DNA from: Amoebophilaceae bacterium | GTDB taxonomy: Bacteria > Bacteroidota > Bacteroidia > Cytophagales > Amoebophilaceae | Length of the DNA stretch: 32,204 nucleotides | Assembly (NCBI GenBank): GCA_025455725.1 | Contig: JALOLY010000003.1 | Span: forward strand, 1 to 32,204 | Direction: 5' to 3' | Shown: in pieces, positions 17,984-27,262 of the stretch | How the letters are laid out: each line of letters begins with the position of its first letter | Position numbering within the stretch: position 1 is the first letter of the stretch | Made by a program: the position numbers and the translations under genes | The notes under the pieces: generated by a model | What the model saw: only the letters and a program-made list of their open reading frames with translations | Database searches by the model: none | Told to the model about the DNA's origin: nothing

Positions 17984-19231
17984 TCACCAGTATACCCAAT
18001 CGACAAACGACTCCAAATAGTCTGCCACACGCTTCGCGAAGCCCCCCCCCAACGCACCATCAATCACCCGATGGTCATAGGCATGCGATAGATACATCTT
18101 TTTCCGAATAGCAATGACATCTCCCTGGGCACTCTCTACCACAGCAGGCTTTTTAACAATCGCCCCTAGCGCTAAAATAGCGACTTGAGGCTGCGGAATA
18201 ATCGGGGTACCCATCAAATTCTGAAAAGAACCCAAGTTGGAAACAGTGTAAGTAGCCCCTGTCACCTCATCAGGAACTAATTGCTGGTGGTGCGCTTTAT
18301 CAACCAGCATTTGCACTTCTCGGGCCAGTGCCGCCAGACTAAGTTGATCGGCATGCTTGATCACAGGAACTATCAAATTGCCATCGTTCAACGCCACAGC
18401 CAGCCCAACATTAATAGCCTTTTTCTTGATGATTCGATCTGCCTCCACAAAGGCATTAATCATAGGGAAATCTCGAATAGCCCGCACAATGGCCTGCAAA
18501 AACATGGACGTGTAGGTGAGCCTGACACCCTCTCTTTTCTCAAAATCTTCCTTGTATTGGTTTCTCCAACGCACTAAGTCAGTCACATCGGCTTCTACAA
18601 AAGAGGTTACGTGTGGTGCAATGCGTTTAGATGCCACCATACGCTCAGCAATGATTTGGCGTACCCTATCTATTTGAATCACTTCATCGTCGGGAGCAAC
18701 GGGCACACACGCTGCAGCGGACACACGCGGCCTATCTGTTGTAAGGCGATGTTGGAGATAGGCCAACAAATCATGTTTTGTTACACGATTCCCTCTACCT
18801 GTGCCCGGAATTTGATCAAGCGTTGAAAGCGATAGGCCCTCTTGTCGTGCCATGCGGCGCACTAAGGGCGAATAAAACCGACCGTAGGATTGCTTATGGT
18901 CAGTCGCTTGCAAGACTGAGACGGGTTGTGGCAAACGTACAACCACTGGCTGTGAGGACACTGCTGCTGGGGTAGCTGCAACGGACTCCCCTTCCGTCAC
19001 AATAACGGCAAGGGGGGCACCTATCTTTACTACTTCCCCTTTCTGGACCAACACCTTATACAGTCTGCCAGCATAAAGAGCAGGTACCTCAGAGTCGACT
19101 TTATCGGTGGCCACTTCTAAAATGGATTCCTCCTCCGCAACAATATCTCCCTCTTGCTTGAGCCATTGCAGGACGGTTGCTTCCATGACACTCTCCCCCA
19201 TGGCGGGCATGACCATTGTTACAAACGCCAT
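17984..19231 (-). CDS. 2-oxoacid dehydrogenase E2 component (dihydrolipoamide acyltransferase)
   Basis: This 415-residue protein is the acyltransferase core of a pyruvate, 2-oxoglutarate or branched-chain 2-oxoacid dehydrogenase complex. A single lipoyl domain (4-80) carries EVATDKVDSEVPA with the lipoylated Lys44. After a short linker the E1/E3-binding domain spans about 119-160 (YSPLVRRMARQEGL ... GTGRGNRVTKHDLLAYL). The catalytic domain (about 183-415) ends with SHAYDHRVIDGALGGGF, with His387 and Asp391 as active-site residues, and ends in a DYLESFVDW tail. No E1 or E3 gene adjoins it, so the substrate cannot be assigned; one lipoyl domain fits any of the three. A nine-base G/C run (18042-18050) encodes the GGG after the catalytic motif, and slippage there would alter the last ~20 residues. 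Confidence 0.93.
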   Translation of the reverse strand: MAFVTMVMPAMGESVMEATVLQWLKQEGDIVAEEESILEVATDKVDSEVPALYAGRLYKVLVQKGEVVKIGAPLAVIVTEGESVAATPAAVSSQPVVVRLPQPVSVLQATDHKQSYGRFYSPLVRRMARQEGLSLSTLDQIPGTGRGNRVTKHDLLAYLQHRLTTDRPRVSAAACVPVAPDDEVIQIDRVRQIIAERMVASKRIAPHVTSFVEADVTDLVRWRNQYKEDFEKREGVRLTYTSMFLQAIVRAIRDFPMINAFVEADRIIKKKAINVGLAVALNDGNLIVPVIKHADQLSLAALAREVQMLVDKAHHQQLVPDEVTGATYTVSNLGSFQNLMGTPIIPQPQVAILALGAIVKKPAVVESAQGDVIAIRKKMYLSHAYDHRVIDGALGGGFAKRVADYLESFVDWVYW

Positions 19232-19899
19232 CGTGTGCTAAACCTATGCTTATACTCCATCACAGCCTATTTGCGGCACCCACGAATATAGTACATCCGC
19301 CCTAAACGGTGATGTCACCCCCATGAGCATCCAAATACGGTTGCTCCATCAAAAGATCAACGGGTCATGATCATGCTTTTGGGGAATACAACCCACATGG
19401 TTATGTGCCAAACTTTACTGGGGCCGATCCCAGCCAGGGATTTCTTGCCTAAAGAGGCAAGGCGTTTAATCAGATATTTCGGATACGATGGGCATCAAAA
19501 TGTCTATGATTTAACGTGTACCGGACTATTTGGGTGTAAGCTCTCTCACTTCTTTATTAAGAATCCTAAAAACAGAAATCTCCAGATGTACCTCCGTCTT
19601 GCTGACCTCTTCTGTCTCGTACCCCCCAAATAGATGTTATACAGGTTCGACTTCTCTTCCACAACTTGCTCAATGCTGCCTAACTGTCCGGCAGGTAGTC
19701 TCTACTCTTAAATTTGTGGAAAATTGGACCACCATGTTGCGATACATTCCAACTAAATTGGGCAAGAGGTTTGCCATCAATCTCGAAGAAAGCATTCTGG
19801 CAGCTTCAACTGCTTGGCTCTCGTTAACTTGCGTTATTTTACGCGTATAGCTGACGCCCAACAACTTAGATACTAGGTGTCAATCCCTGAACAACACTT
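19232..19899. other. Gap upstream of trpS
   Basis: About 670 bases between the divergent E2 and trpS genes. Short frames occur on both strands (for example 19367-19633 plus, 19670-19864 minus), but I recognise no protein family, tRNA or IS element in them. It presumably contains both promoters and may include decayed coding sequence. Confidence 0.4.
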
Positions 19900-20877
19900 A
19901 TGGCACGTATTCTTACCGGAATCCAAAGCACGGGAAGCCCTCACCTAGGAAATTTGCTTGGCGCTATGCTCCCTGCAATTGACCTGGCTAAGGACCCTAC
20001 CCACGAAGCCCTGTTTTTTGTTGCTGACCTACACACACTCACTTCAGTCAAAGACTCAGTTCAAAGGCAAACATACGCCTATGCCACCGCCGCTGCTTGG
20101 CTGGCTTGTGGGCTAGACATAGAGAAAGTCATTTTTTATCGACAATCTCAAATACCTGCCGTGTGCGAACTAACCTGGTACCTCAACTGTTTTGCGCCCT
20201 ATCCCATGCTGGCCAACGCCCACGCTTTCAAGGACAAAGCAGCACACCTAGCTAATGTCAGTGCGGGACTATTTACCTATCCTATACTCATGGCAGCAGA
20301 CATTTTGCTTTATGAAGCCCTCTTCGTACCTATAGGACAAGACCAACTACAGCATTTAGAGATTACTAGAGACCTTGCCGCTAATTTTAACCACCAATAC
20401 GGGGAAACATTCGTGCTTCCACAAGCAAAAATTAGTACCAACGTGCGCACCATTCCAGGCACTGACGGGCGAAAAATGAGCAAATCGTACCACAACACCA
20501 TCAACCCTTTTTTGCCAGAAAAAGAGCTCAAAAAAACCATCATGGCCATCAAAACCGATAGTACTCCGCTAGACCAACCCAAAAACCCAGACCAGTGCAC
20601 CGTCTTCCGTTTGTACAGCATGCTGGCTGACAAAGTACAGACCGATGACCTGCGCAAAAAGTACTTGGTAGGTGGCTACGGGTATGGGCAAGCTAAAAAA
20701 GAACTGCTAGGGCTCATCATCGAGCTTTTTGCCACAAAACGGCAGTGCTTCCAAACCTACATGCAAGACGTATCAAGCATCGAACGACAGTTGGCTGTAG
20801 GAGAAACTAAAGCAAGGAATCTGGCCACCGAAATGCTGAGAAAAGTGCGTGCTAAGCTGGGCTACGCACTAATCTAG
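19900..20877 (+). CDS. trpS: Tryptophanyl-tRNA synthetase
   Basis: This 325-residue class I aminoacyl-tRNA synthetase charges tRNA-Trp. The HIGH-like motif reads SPHLGN (13-18) after GIQSTG. Later motifs are ILMAADILLYEA (129-140), VPIGQDQLQHLEITRDLA (143-160) for tryptophan binding, and the KMSKS loop GRKMSKSYHNTI (190-201). Length and order are those of bacterial TrpRS. It starts with ATG at 19900 and precedes murB by 51 bases on the same strand, probably in one operon. Confidence 0.97.
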   Translation: MARILTGIQSTGSPHLGNLLGAMLPAIDLAKDPTHEALFFVADLHTLTSVKDSVQRQTYAYATAAAWLACGLDIEKVIFYRQSQIPAVCELTWYLNCFAPYPMLANAHAFKDKAAHLANVSAGLFTYPILMAADILLYEALFVPIGQDQLQHLEITRDLAANFNHQYGETFVLPQAKISTNVRTIPGTDGRKMSKSYHNTINPFLPEKELKKTIMAIKTDSTPLDQPKNPDQCTVFRLYSMLADKVQTDDLRKKYLVGGYGYGQAKKELLGLIIELFATKRQCFQTYMQDVSSIERQLAVGETKARNLATEMLRKVRAKLGYALI

Positions 20878-20928
20878 ATGGGCAAGCGGTGCAGATAATC
20901 TAACGCCAAGTGTATACATAATCATCGC

Positions 20929-21948
20929 ATGTCAATACAAGAAAATGTCTCACTCAAGCATCTCAATACGCTGGGTATTGATGCTCAGGCGCGCTATTAC
21001 GCACACATCGATCATGCACAACACCTACGTGATCTTCTACAGCACAAAAAGCTACAGTCCCTACCCCGATTGATCTTAGGAGGAGGCAGTAACGTACTAT
21101 TCCTAAACGACTTCAAGGGCACCGTGATGCACATGACTGTTGGCGGAATCGCTACCATCAGAGAAGATCCAGCACATGTCTGGGTGAAAGCAGGTGCAGG
21201 TGTCAACTGGCATACACTGGTACGCTACTGTGTAGAAAAGGGCTATTCAGGCATTGAAAACCTATCACTGATTCCAGGAACCGTAGGCGCAGCACCGATA
21301 CAAAACATTGGAGCTTACGGCGTAACACTCAGCGACACATTCGAGTCATTAGAAGCCATGGAAGTCGACTCAGGATCAGTGCGCACCTTCACCACACAGG
21401 ATTGTGCTTTTGGCTATCGAGACAGTGTGTTCAAGAATGCATGCAAAGAGCCATATGTCATCCTGAATGTCACCCTAAAATTACAAAAGCAGCCTACTTT
21501 TCGGACTACTTATGGTGAACTTCAAGAAACCCTAGAGGCTATGGGCATACAAAAACTATCTATCAAAGCCATCAGCGATGCGGTCATCCACATTCGTCAA
21601 AACAAACTACCTGACCCAGCCATCTTGGGCAACGCAGGTAGCTTTTTTAAAAACCCCGTTATCCTACAAGAGCAGTTTAAGAAACTCAGAGATACATATC
21701 CCAACATACCTGGCTATATACAATCTGAAAATCAGGTCAAAATACCATCCGCCTGGCTTATTGAGCAGTGTGGATGGAAAGGGAAAAGAAGAGGAGACGT
21801 GGGGGTACACACGCAACACGCATTGATATTGGTCAATTATGCCAACGGAACAGGCCAAGAGATCTATCAGCTTGCTCAGGATATCCAGCAATCAGTAAAA
21901 GATACATTCAACATCGAGATAGTGCCTGAGGTACAGCTTGTTAGCTAA
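20929..21948 (+). CDS. murB: UDP-N-acetylenolpyruvoylglucosamine reductase (type I)
   Basis: This 339-residue FAD enzyme reduces UDP-GlcNAc-enolpyruvate to UDP-MurNAc in peptidoglycan precursor synthesis. Visible are the FAD-binding LILGGGSNVLF (48-58), LIPGTVGAAPIQNIGAYG (114-131), YRDSVFK (163-169; Arg164), NAGSFFKNP (235-243; Ser238 proton donor) and PEV near the end (Glu334). The loop insert between the Arg and Ser motifs and the total length fit the E. coli-like type I enzyme. It follows trpS at a 51-base distance. Its presence, with LdcA, shows that the organism retains peptidoglycan metabolism. Confidence 0.96.
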   Translation: MSIQENVSLKHLNTLGIDAQARYYAHIDHAQHLRDLLQHKKLQSLPRLILGGGSNVLFLNDFKGTVMHMTVGGIATIREDPAHVWVKAGAGVNWHTLVRYCVEKGYSGIENLSLIPGTVGAAPIQNIGAYGVTLSDTFESLEAMEVDSGSVRTFTTQDCAFGYRDSVFKNACKEPYVILNVTLKLQKQPTFRTTYGELQETLEAMGIQKLSIKAISDAVIHIRQNKLPDPAILGNAGSFFKNPVILQEQFKKLRDTYPNIPGYIQSENQVKIPSAWLIEQCGWKGKRRGDVGVHTQHALILVNYANGTGQEIYQLAQDIQQSVKDTFNIEIVPEVQLVS

Positions 21949-22155
21949 TACTGATACAGGACAAGATACCTACATAGGAATGGTACCTCACCCGTAGTGC
22001 CTATTTTTAGTGCCCAAAAGGTGGCGCAACACATCTCCTTAAATAAAAAAGACAAGACAAACCCCAGCTTTGAAACAAGCGAGGGTGGCATGGTGAAGAG
22101 AAAGTCACAAAGTTTGTCGCCGCTGTAGTCAGGGCAAAACGTACGAGTCTGGAGA

Positions 22156-22187
22156 GCTTTTGGCATGACAGCGCAGCCGCCAAAAGC
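22156..22187. terminator. Hairpin between convergent murB and deaminase genes
   Basis: A perfect 9-bp inverted repeat, GCTTTTGGC (22156-22164) and GCCAAAAGC (22179-22187), encloses a 14-base loop. It lies in the 290-base convergent gap between murB and the dCMP deaminase, where a two-way terminator is expected. There is no following T-run, so termination is only likely by position. Confidence 0.35.
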
Positions 22188-22235
22188 CCCAGCCGAAGAG
22201 TGGTCTCCTGTATAGTACAAAGTATGATACCCCAA

Positions 22236-22691
22236 TTATTGTCTATAGACGTTTACAGCCACTCCGAACTCTTGGAGAAAATCCACCCCCTCTTCCTGCT
22301 GAATGCCTTTGTAAGCAGCATACGAGTCTACATAAACGACTGTCTTGATTCCGGCACTGAAGATCATACGTGCACAAGCCAAACAAGGCGCTAAGGTCAC
22401 ATACAGTGCAGCTCCTTCTATAGAAGCATGATTTTTTACCGCATATAAAATAGCATTTTGCTCGGCATGCAACGCCAGAAAACAACTACCTCTGGCATCT
22501 CTGGAGCATCCCACTCCAGGCCACTTCTCATCGCAATTGTGAGTACCTGCTGGGGGACCATTGTAACCAATAGAAATAATGCGGGTATCTTTGGTTAGGA
22601 CGGCACCTACTTGCTTTTTGACACAGTGTGATCTTTTAGCTAGATTCATTGCCAGCGCCACGAAGATATCATCAAATTCAGGTCTTTTCAT
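22236..22691 (-). CDS. dCMP deaminase (ComEB-type zinc deaminase)
   Basis: A zinc-dependent deoxycytidylate deaminase that converts dCMP to dUMP, feeding thymidylate synthesis. The zinc and catalytic motifs are HAEQNAI (His75, Glu77 when counted from the chosen start) and TLAPCLACARM (Cys103, Cys106). The segment GYNGPPAGTHNCDEKWPGVG with a further CSRD is typical of dCMP deaminases. I chose the ATG at 22691 (151 residues, MKRPEFDDIFVALAMNLAKR) over a TTG at 22721, because the conserved part begins there. It stands alone and converges on murB. Confidence 0.92.
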   Translation of the reverse strand: MKRPEFDDIFVALAMNLAKRSHCVKKQVGAVLTKDTRIISIGYNGPPAGTHNCDEKWPGVGCSRDARGSCFLALHAEQNAILYAVKNHASIEGAALYVTLAPCLACARMIFSAGIKTVVYVDSYAAYKGIQQEEGVDFLQEFGVAVNVYRQ

Positions 22692-22841
22692 GCTAAACAA
22701 ATCTTTGTAGTCCCGTTGCAACCATACACTGTAGCTTCAAGACAAGAGAGTAACCTCTCAGGCACTTCGAGCGTGTGTGAACCCTATGGGTAGTTCTCTC
22801 GGCCGTTTCGCAATAACAAGCCTACAAAATAAAAAACCAAG

Positions 22842-24443
22842 ATGATTGTCATCAACGACTTGACCTATCAACTAGGTTCCAAGACACTCTACGAACACGC
22901 CTCGTTACACATTAAGCCCAAAGATAAGATCGGCTTAGTGGGCATGAATGGCACAGGGAAGTCGACCCTACTCAGAATTATTGCCGGTGAACTCACTCCT
23001 GACCAGGGTACCATCAGCCAACGTAAGGACTGTACCATCGGCTTTCTCAACCAAGACCTGCTGTCTTACCAAACTATCGACAGCATTCGTAGCGTAGCTA
23101 TGATGGCTTTTGACGACGCCATAACCGTCCAGAAAAAGATAGAGTTGGTCCTCCACCAACTGGAAACCCACTACCAAGATTCCCTGGTAGATCAATTGGC
23201 AGTACTCCAGGAAAAGTTTGAGCAACTGGGAGGTTATGAAATACAAGCTAAAACGGAGGCCGTGTTAGAAGGCATGGGCTTCAGTACCCAAGACTTAGAT
23301 AGGCCCTTGAATGAATTTTCGGGTGGGTGGCGCATGCGTGTGATGCTGGCCAAGCTATTGCTCCAAAAACCTTCGCTGCTATTGCTAGATGAACCGACCA
23401 ACCACCTAGACATCACTTCTATTCAGTGGGTAGAAAACTATCTAAAAAGCCATACGAGCGCTTTTATCGTTGTTTCGCACGACCGCAGCTTTCTAGACCA
23501 AGTAGCTACCAAGACGGTAGAAGTCGCCCAACAACAGCTACACGTATACATGGGCAACTATACCTTTTATGAACAGGAGAAGGACACGCGAGCAGCGTTG
23601 CAACAAAATGCTTACACCAATCAGCAGAAAAAGATCAAGCAGACGGAGGACTTTATAGAACGCTTTCGTTCTAAAGCCAGTAAAGCAAAGCAAGTGCAAT
23701 CTCGTATCAAATCCCTGGATCGAATAGACAAAGTAGCCCCATTAGCAACTAAGGCTTCCTCCATCAAGTTTAAGCTGAGTGTCCAGCAACAGCCTGGTAG
23801 ATTGGTAGCCTCGCTAGAACACGTAGCAAAGTCCTTTGGTCTAGTAGCCATTTTGAAAGACGCACATGCCAAGATAGAACGGGGAGATAAAATCGCGCTT
23901 ATTGGTGCCAACGGCAAGGGAAAATCTACGCTACTACGAATTATCGCCGGCGTAGAAGCCACAAACGCAGGGGAGAGTATCCTGGGTCACAACGTCAACG
24001 TGGCTTTTTATGCCCAGCATCAGCTAGAAGCTCTCAACCTAGACCACACCATATTGGCAGCATTGAAACACACAGGTGCAGCAAGGACAGAAACCGAGCT
24101 TAGAAGCATTGCAGGCATGTTTCTATTTACCAAAGATGATGTTTTTAAGAAAATTGGCGTACTCTCTGGCGGTGAGAAATCGAGGGTGGCGCTCGCTAAG
24201 GTCTTGCTCTCAGAAGCCAACTTTTTGCTACTAGACGAGCCCACCAACCACCTAGATATGGTCTCCATCAACATCCTAGCGCAAACCTTGCAGCAGTACA
24301 CCGGCACCTACTTACTGGTCTCTCACGATCGACACTTTGTGTCCCAAGTAGCCACCAAGATTTGGTATATCGAAGACACGCAAATCAAAGAATATCCTGG
24401 TACCTACGATGAGTATACCTACTGGCGACAACAAAGTGCTTGA
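22842..24443 (+). CDS. ABC-F family ATPase (ribosome-associated type)
   Basis: This 533-residue protein has two ABC ATPase domains and no membrane segments, the pattern of ABC-F translation factors. Domain 1: Walker A GMNGTGKST (34-42), signature FSGGW (159-163), Walker B LLLLDEPTNHLD (179-190), switch His213. Domain 2: GANGKGKST (355-363), LSGGEKSR (441-448), LLLDEPTNHLD (462-472), SHDRHF (494-499). The charged linker at about 240-315 (QQKKIKQTEDFIERFRSKAS) is the P-site tRNA-interaction motif region. The second Walker A has Lys where Ser or Thr is common before GKS. The protein ends soon after domain 2, without the long Uup-type C-terminal coiled coil. Which ABC-F subtype it belongs to cannot be fixed by eye. 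Confidence 0.94.
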   Translation: MIVINDLTYQLGSKTLYEHASLHIKPKDKIGLVGMNGTGKSTLLRIIAGELTPDQGTISQRKDCTIGFLNQDLLSYQTIDSIRSVAMMAFDDAITVQKKIELVLHQLETHYQDSLVDQLAVLQEKFEQLGGYEIQAKTEAVLEGMGFSTQDLDRPLNEFSGGWRMRVMLAKLLLQKPSLLLLDEPTNHLDITSIQWVENYLKSHTSAFIVVSHDRSFLDQVATKTVEVAQQQLHVYMGNYTFYEQEKDTRAALQQNAYTNQQKKIKQTEDFIERFRSKASKAKQVQSRIKSLDRIDKVAPLATKASSIKFKLSVQQQPGRLVASLEHVAKSFGLVAILKDAHAKIERGDKIALIGANGKGKSTLLRIIAGVEATNAGESILGHNVNVAFYAQHQLEALNLDHTILAALKHTGAARTETELRSIAGMFLFTKDDVFKKIGVLSGGEKSRVALAKVLLSEANFLLLDEPTNHLDMVSINILAQTLQQYTGTYLLVSHDRHFVSQVATKIWYIEDTQIKEYPGTYDEYTYWRQQSA

Positions 24444-24916
24444 CTCCATCACAGGGCACGTACTACCACGGGCCACTAGCCATACTTTTTCTGGTAGGTG
24501 GCGTAAGATTTAGCTGCGGAGTACGATAGATATGATACTTGTGACTTCAAATCAGCCCCCGAGGCTGCAAACCGTGTGCAAGTGCCGTTACACCCAGTGA
24601 TGGCATCCGTTGCTACCAATCATAGTCACACACAGATGGCATGTCTAGCATGGGACGCCCTGAGCACGAAACTAAGCGACTCACGGATACATTGATAGAC
24701 CAAAATTATTGCAACAATCTCAAGAGGTGTGTTAATAGCCCGACGAGCTCTCTGAGAATGCTTATAAGGGCGGAGCGCCCTCAGGTAGAGCATGGCTACG
24801 TACTGCGCGTGTACTCAGACATACGCCACGTTGAACTCAAAAGCCGAGACATGACAAAACGCACAGAGGACATCATTGAGGCTGCTCTATGTGTTACCTG
24901 CGATGAAATGGTATCA
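24444..24916. other. Convergent gap between ABC-F and outer-membrane protein genes
   Basis: About 470 bases without a recognised gene. A compact hairpin AGGGCG-GAG-CGCCCT lies at 24767-24781 and could act as a terminator, though no T-run follows. A 132-codon plus-strand frame starts at 24641 but extends into the opposite-strand outer-membrane gene and resembles no family I know. Confidence 0.4.
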
Positions 24917-26542
24917 CTACCATGTATACATCAGTCCTGCCATAAAGTGAAAGCCACGAGAGGGATAATACAAGTACCGCTCATTACTTCTAGCCAGAAG
25001 GTTCTGGCAGTTGAAGACGACCACAAAACGTGTACCTAGCCAGTAGTCGAGGCCTACACGAACATCAACCACATCTGTCAAGGCTACAGGCACTCTTGCG
25101 GTCACGTCCCATGCCTCTATTCCACCTAGCCAACACATAGAGCCTCTCAAACCAACCTTGTCGTACAAACGATAGGTACTGAGTAGTTCTATCTGATAAC
25201 GAGGTCTGTGCCAAGGCTTGGGCAACTTTTGCAGCGCATAATAGAAATAGTCGCCTCTCAACCGGGTGGTCAAGGTTTCAGCCAAGTTGGTGTGTGTCAA
25301 CTCGCAAAATGTATTGAACAGCGTAACTGCTGGATCATACCTAATATCGAATCGGCCGGGATCTTGGTCACTATTGACCAAGCAGTAAAAGTTTTGGTAC
25401 GTACCTACAGAAAGACCAGCGTGCCAATCTACTTGCCCCACAATGTCGCCTCTACCCCCCCCATAAAATATAAAGCGTTGGTTGGTGTGGCGTAGATCTG
25501 CTTCAGGAGCTAACAAGGGGTTGTCTCGAAGAAAACTTTGCAAGAAATTTTGCTGTACGTCACCACTGATGCCACAATACGGCTGCAACCACTTTCGAAA
25601 GGCATACTTGACTTCCAACACTGGGTATGCATTCAAGGAATTTACTATGTGGGATACGTCATTTTGATAGACCAGGTTGCATCCCGCTTGCACATCAAAC
25701 TCATTGATAGTAAAGTCTAGTACAGGATTGAAGCGTCCTAGATTGCGATGGACCACTTTTTTATCACGGTATTGGGTGCAGTAAAGGTCAATAAAAACCT
25801 TGAGCGTCCATGCATCATTGAGAACATAGTGGCTACTCCCATGGCATTCCCACTGATTTTCACGGGCCTGATGAACACCATAGCAACCATGAAATAGAGC
25901 ATCGATCCGGAAGTCGAACGTGCTATGAACGTAGTTAGCTAACGTCTTACGTACTGAGAATTGATGTAAAACTTGTGATGGTGACGCTGCTACTGTACTA
26001 TTTTTAGCATTATATAACGGATACTTATCCCCACTATACGCTATTTCTCCTTCCAGACGTAGTGTTTCGAGAAACCATTTTCCGTGTAGCCGGATCAGGT
26101 TATGGGTTTCTTCAAAAAAGGCATCTTTCCCATTAGACAAGTGTCTCATTTGGAGGCCATAGGCATATTTCGCATGATCCTTGTTAGCCAAAACCGCCTC
26201 CAAAAACGGCGCACGAAAATTACCGTAGCCACTTTGTAAACAATTTCCATAGAGTCTAGTGACCGTATCTCGCTTGGTGCGTAAGATTCTGGTCTTGCAC
26301 GGCAGTATATCAAATTCAGGGCATAAGTCTGGTAAGACATACTCCAAAGACTTGATAGAATCGTCCATAAAAGGTGCCGTGGGGGCACGCTCAAACAAAC
26401 GGGAAGCTTCGGGTAGCAGATGTTTGTACTCTTTCTCGATAATAAACTCAGCATCCTTGAATGCGCCCTGCGGAGTGAGCCGCTGCCCCAGCACACTGTA
26501 AGAAACACTGAAACATGCCAATGCCAAAAAAACCTGCCTCAT
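24917..26542 (-). CDS. Predicted outer-membrane beta-barrel protein (TonB-receptor-like), partner of TPR protein
   Basis: This 541-residue protein has a signal peptide (MRQVFLALACFSVSYSVLGQ, cleavage about residue 19). After a short periplasmic N-terminal stretch (FKDAEFIIEKEYKHLLPEAS) come many alternating aromatic/polar strands and a C-terminal aromatic end (HFMAGLMYTW), consistent with a beta-barrel in the outer membrane. The segment FRAPFLEAVLANKDHAKYAYG resembles barrel proteins of Cytophagales that sit next to large TPR proteins, as here. Function is unknown; it lacks an obvious plug domain or TonB box. A G8 run (25455-25462) encodes the GGG of YGGGRGDIV and could permit on/off switching. 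A TAnnTTTG-like element lies about 50 bases upstream. Confidence 0.72.
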   Translation of the reverse strand: MRQVFLALACFSVSYSVLGQRLTPQGAFKDAEFIIEKEYKHLLPEASRLFERAPTAPFMDDSIKSLEYVLPDLCPEFDILPCKTRILRTKRDTVTRLYGNCLQSGYGNFRAPFLEAVLANKDHAKYAYGLQMRHLSNGKDAFFEETHNLIRLHGKWFLETLRLEGEIAYSGDKYPLYNAKNSTVAASPSQVLHQFSVRKTLANYVHSTFDFRIDALFHGCYGVHQARENQWECHGSSHYVLNDAWTLKVFIDLYCTQYRDKKVVHRNLGRFNPVLDFTINEFDVQAGCNLVYQNDVSHIVNSLNAYPVLEVKYAFRKWLQPYCGISGDVQQNFLQSFLRDNPLLAPEADLRHTNQRFIFYGGGRGDIVGQVDWHAGLSVGTYQNFYCLVNSDQDPGRFDIRYDPAVTLFNTFCELTHTNLAETLTTRLRGDYFYYALQKLPKPWHRPRYQIELLSTYRLYDKVGLRGSMCWLGGIEAWDVTARVPVALTDVVDVRVGLDYWLGTRFVVVFNCQNLLARSNERYLYYPSRGFHFMAGLMYTW

Positions 26543-26589
26543 CGTTGTCTGTTATTGCTTATGGGCACAGCGCCGCATAAGCAGGGAGA

Positions 26590-26597
26590 CAAAAGTA
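26590..26597 (-). promoter_or_regulatory. Candidate Bacteroidota -7 element for the outer-membrane gene
   Basis: Read on the minus strand, TACTTTTG matches the Bacteroidota -7 consensus TAnnTTTG and lies 47 bases before the ATG at 26542, giving a sensible leader of about 40 bases. No good TTG -33 element is found at the usual spacing. Confidence 0.35.
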
Positions 26598-27262
26598 GCT
26601 TTTTCTCTTTGCTTCTTCTTTATGCAAAGGTCACCAGAGAGATTTGCTCGCGATAAGACAACCAGGAGATAAGAACATGCAAAGAACTATAACCGAATAA
26701 CCCAAGACTAGACGCACATCCTCTTTAGGTCAGTGAGGACCCCAATAGAGTAATATCCTACTGCTCACCCCCCAGATTACCGAGATACAACACCCCCCAA
26801 ATCATACCCGAAGACCCCGGGCACAGTAAGTAACAATAGCCCCGAGTACCATTTGACCAAGTGTACAAGGCCCAAAAAAAGCAATGATGCTCATCACAGT
26901 CCTTGACATAGCAAATAAAAACTAGTGCAGAGAAAGCGCTTGAGAACAAGAAAATAGCTGCAAAAGACGAGGCCTGTTAGCAAACTACTCGCAGAATAGA
27001 AAGAACGGCCATAGCTCGAAAAAAGAGCGGCTGTTGGGGTGTATGAACAGAGTCTGAGCGAGGAGAACCTCATAAAGCAATCAACAAAAGTCTGATCCCA
27101 CAACCTTCAATATTTTAAGCGAAGATACCCCAGTGCCCGACAAACTCATGAACACATTCCCGACGCTAAATTGGATACAGTTGCGCGGCGAGAAACGAAG
27201 TATTATCGTTTTTTGCTAAAAATCCAGCGAGCTAGATCCTGATAAAATCGTGGCAGCGCTGT
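26598..27262. other. Gap with possible decayed membrane-protein gene
   Basis: About 665 bases between the TPR gene stop and the outer-membrane gene promoter. On the minus strand, between about 26760 and 27100, all three frames give hydrophobic runs broken by stops (for example FSSAFSALVFICYV, SIIAFFGPCTLGQMVLGAIV). That suggests a frameshifted remnant of a membrane protein, but no family could be assigned. Confidence 0.25.

Noticed and set aside
21945..22235. 96-codon minus-strand frame between murB and the deaminase
   Set aside because: It ends over the murB stop, contains the 9-bp inverted repeat and shows no family likeness; treated as intergenic.
24641..25039. 132-codon plus-strand frame
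   Set aside because: About a third of it lies opposite the outer-membrane protein gene and the translation resembles no known family; probably a chance frame.
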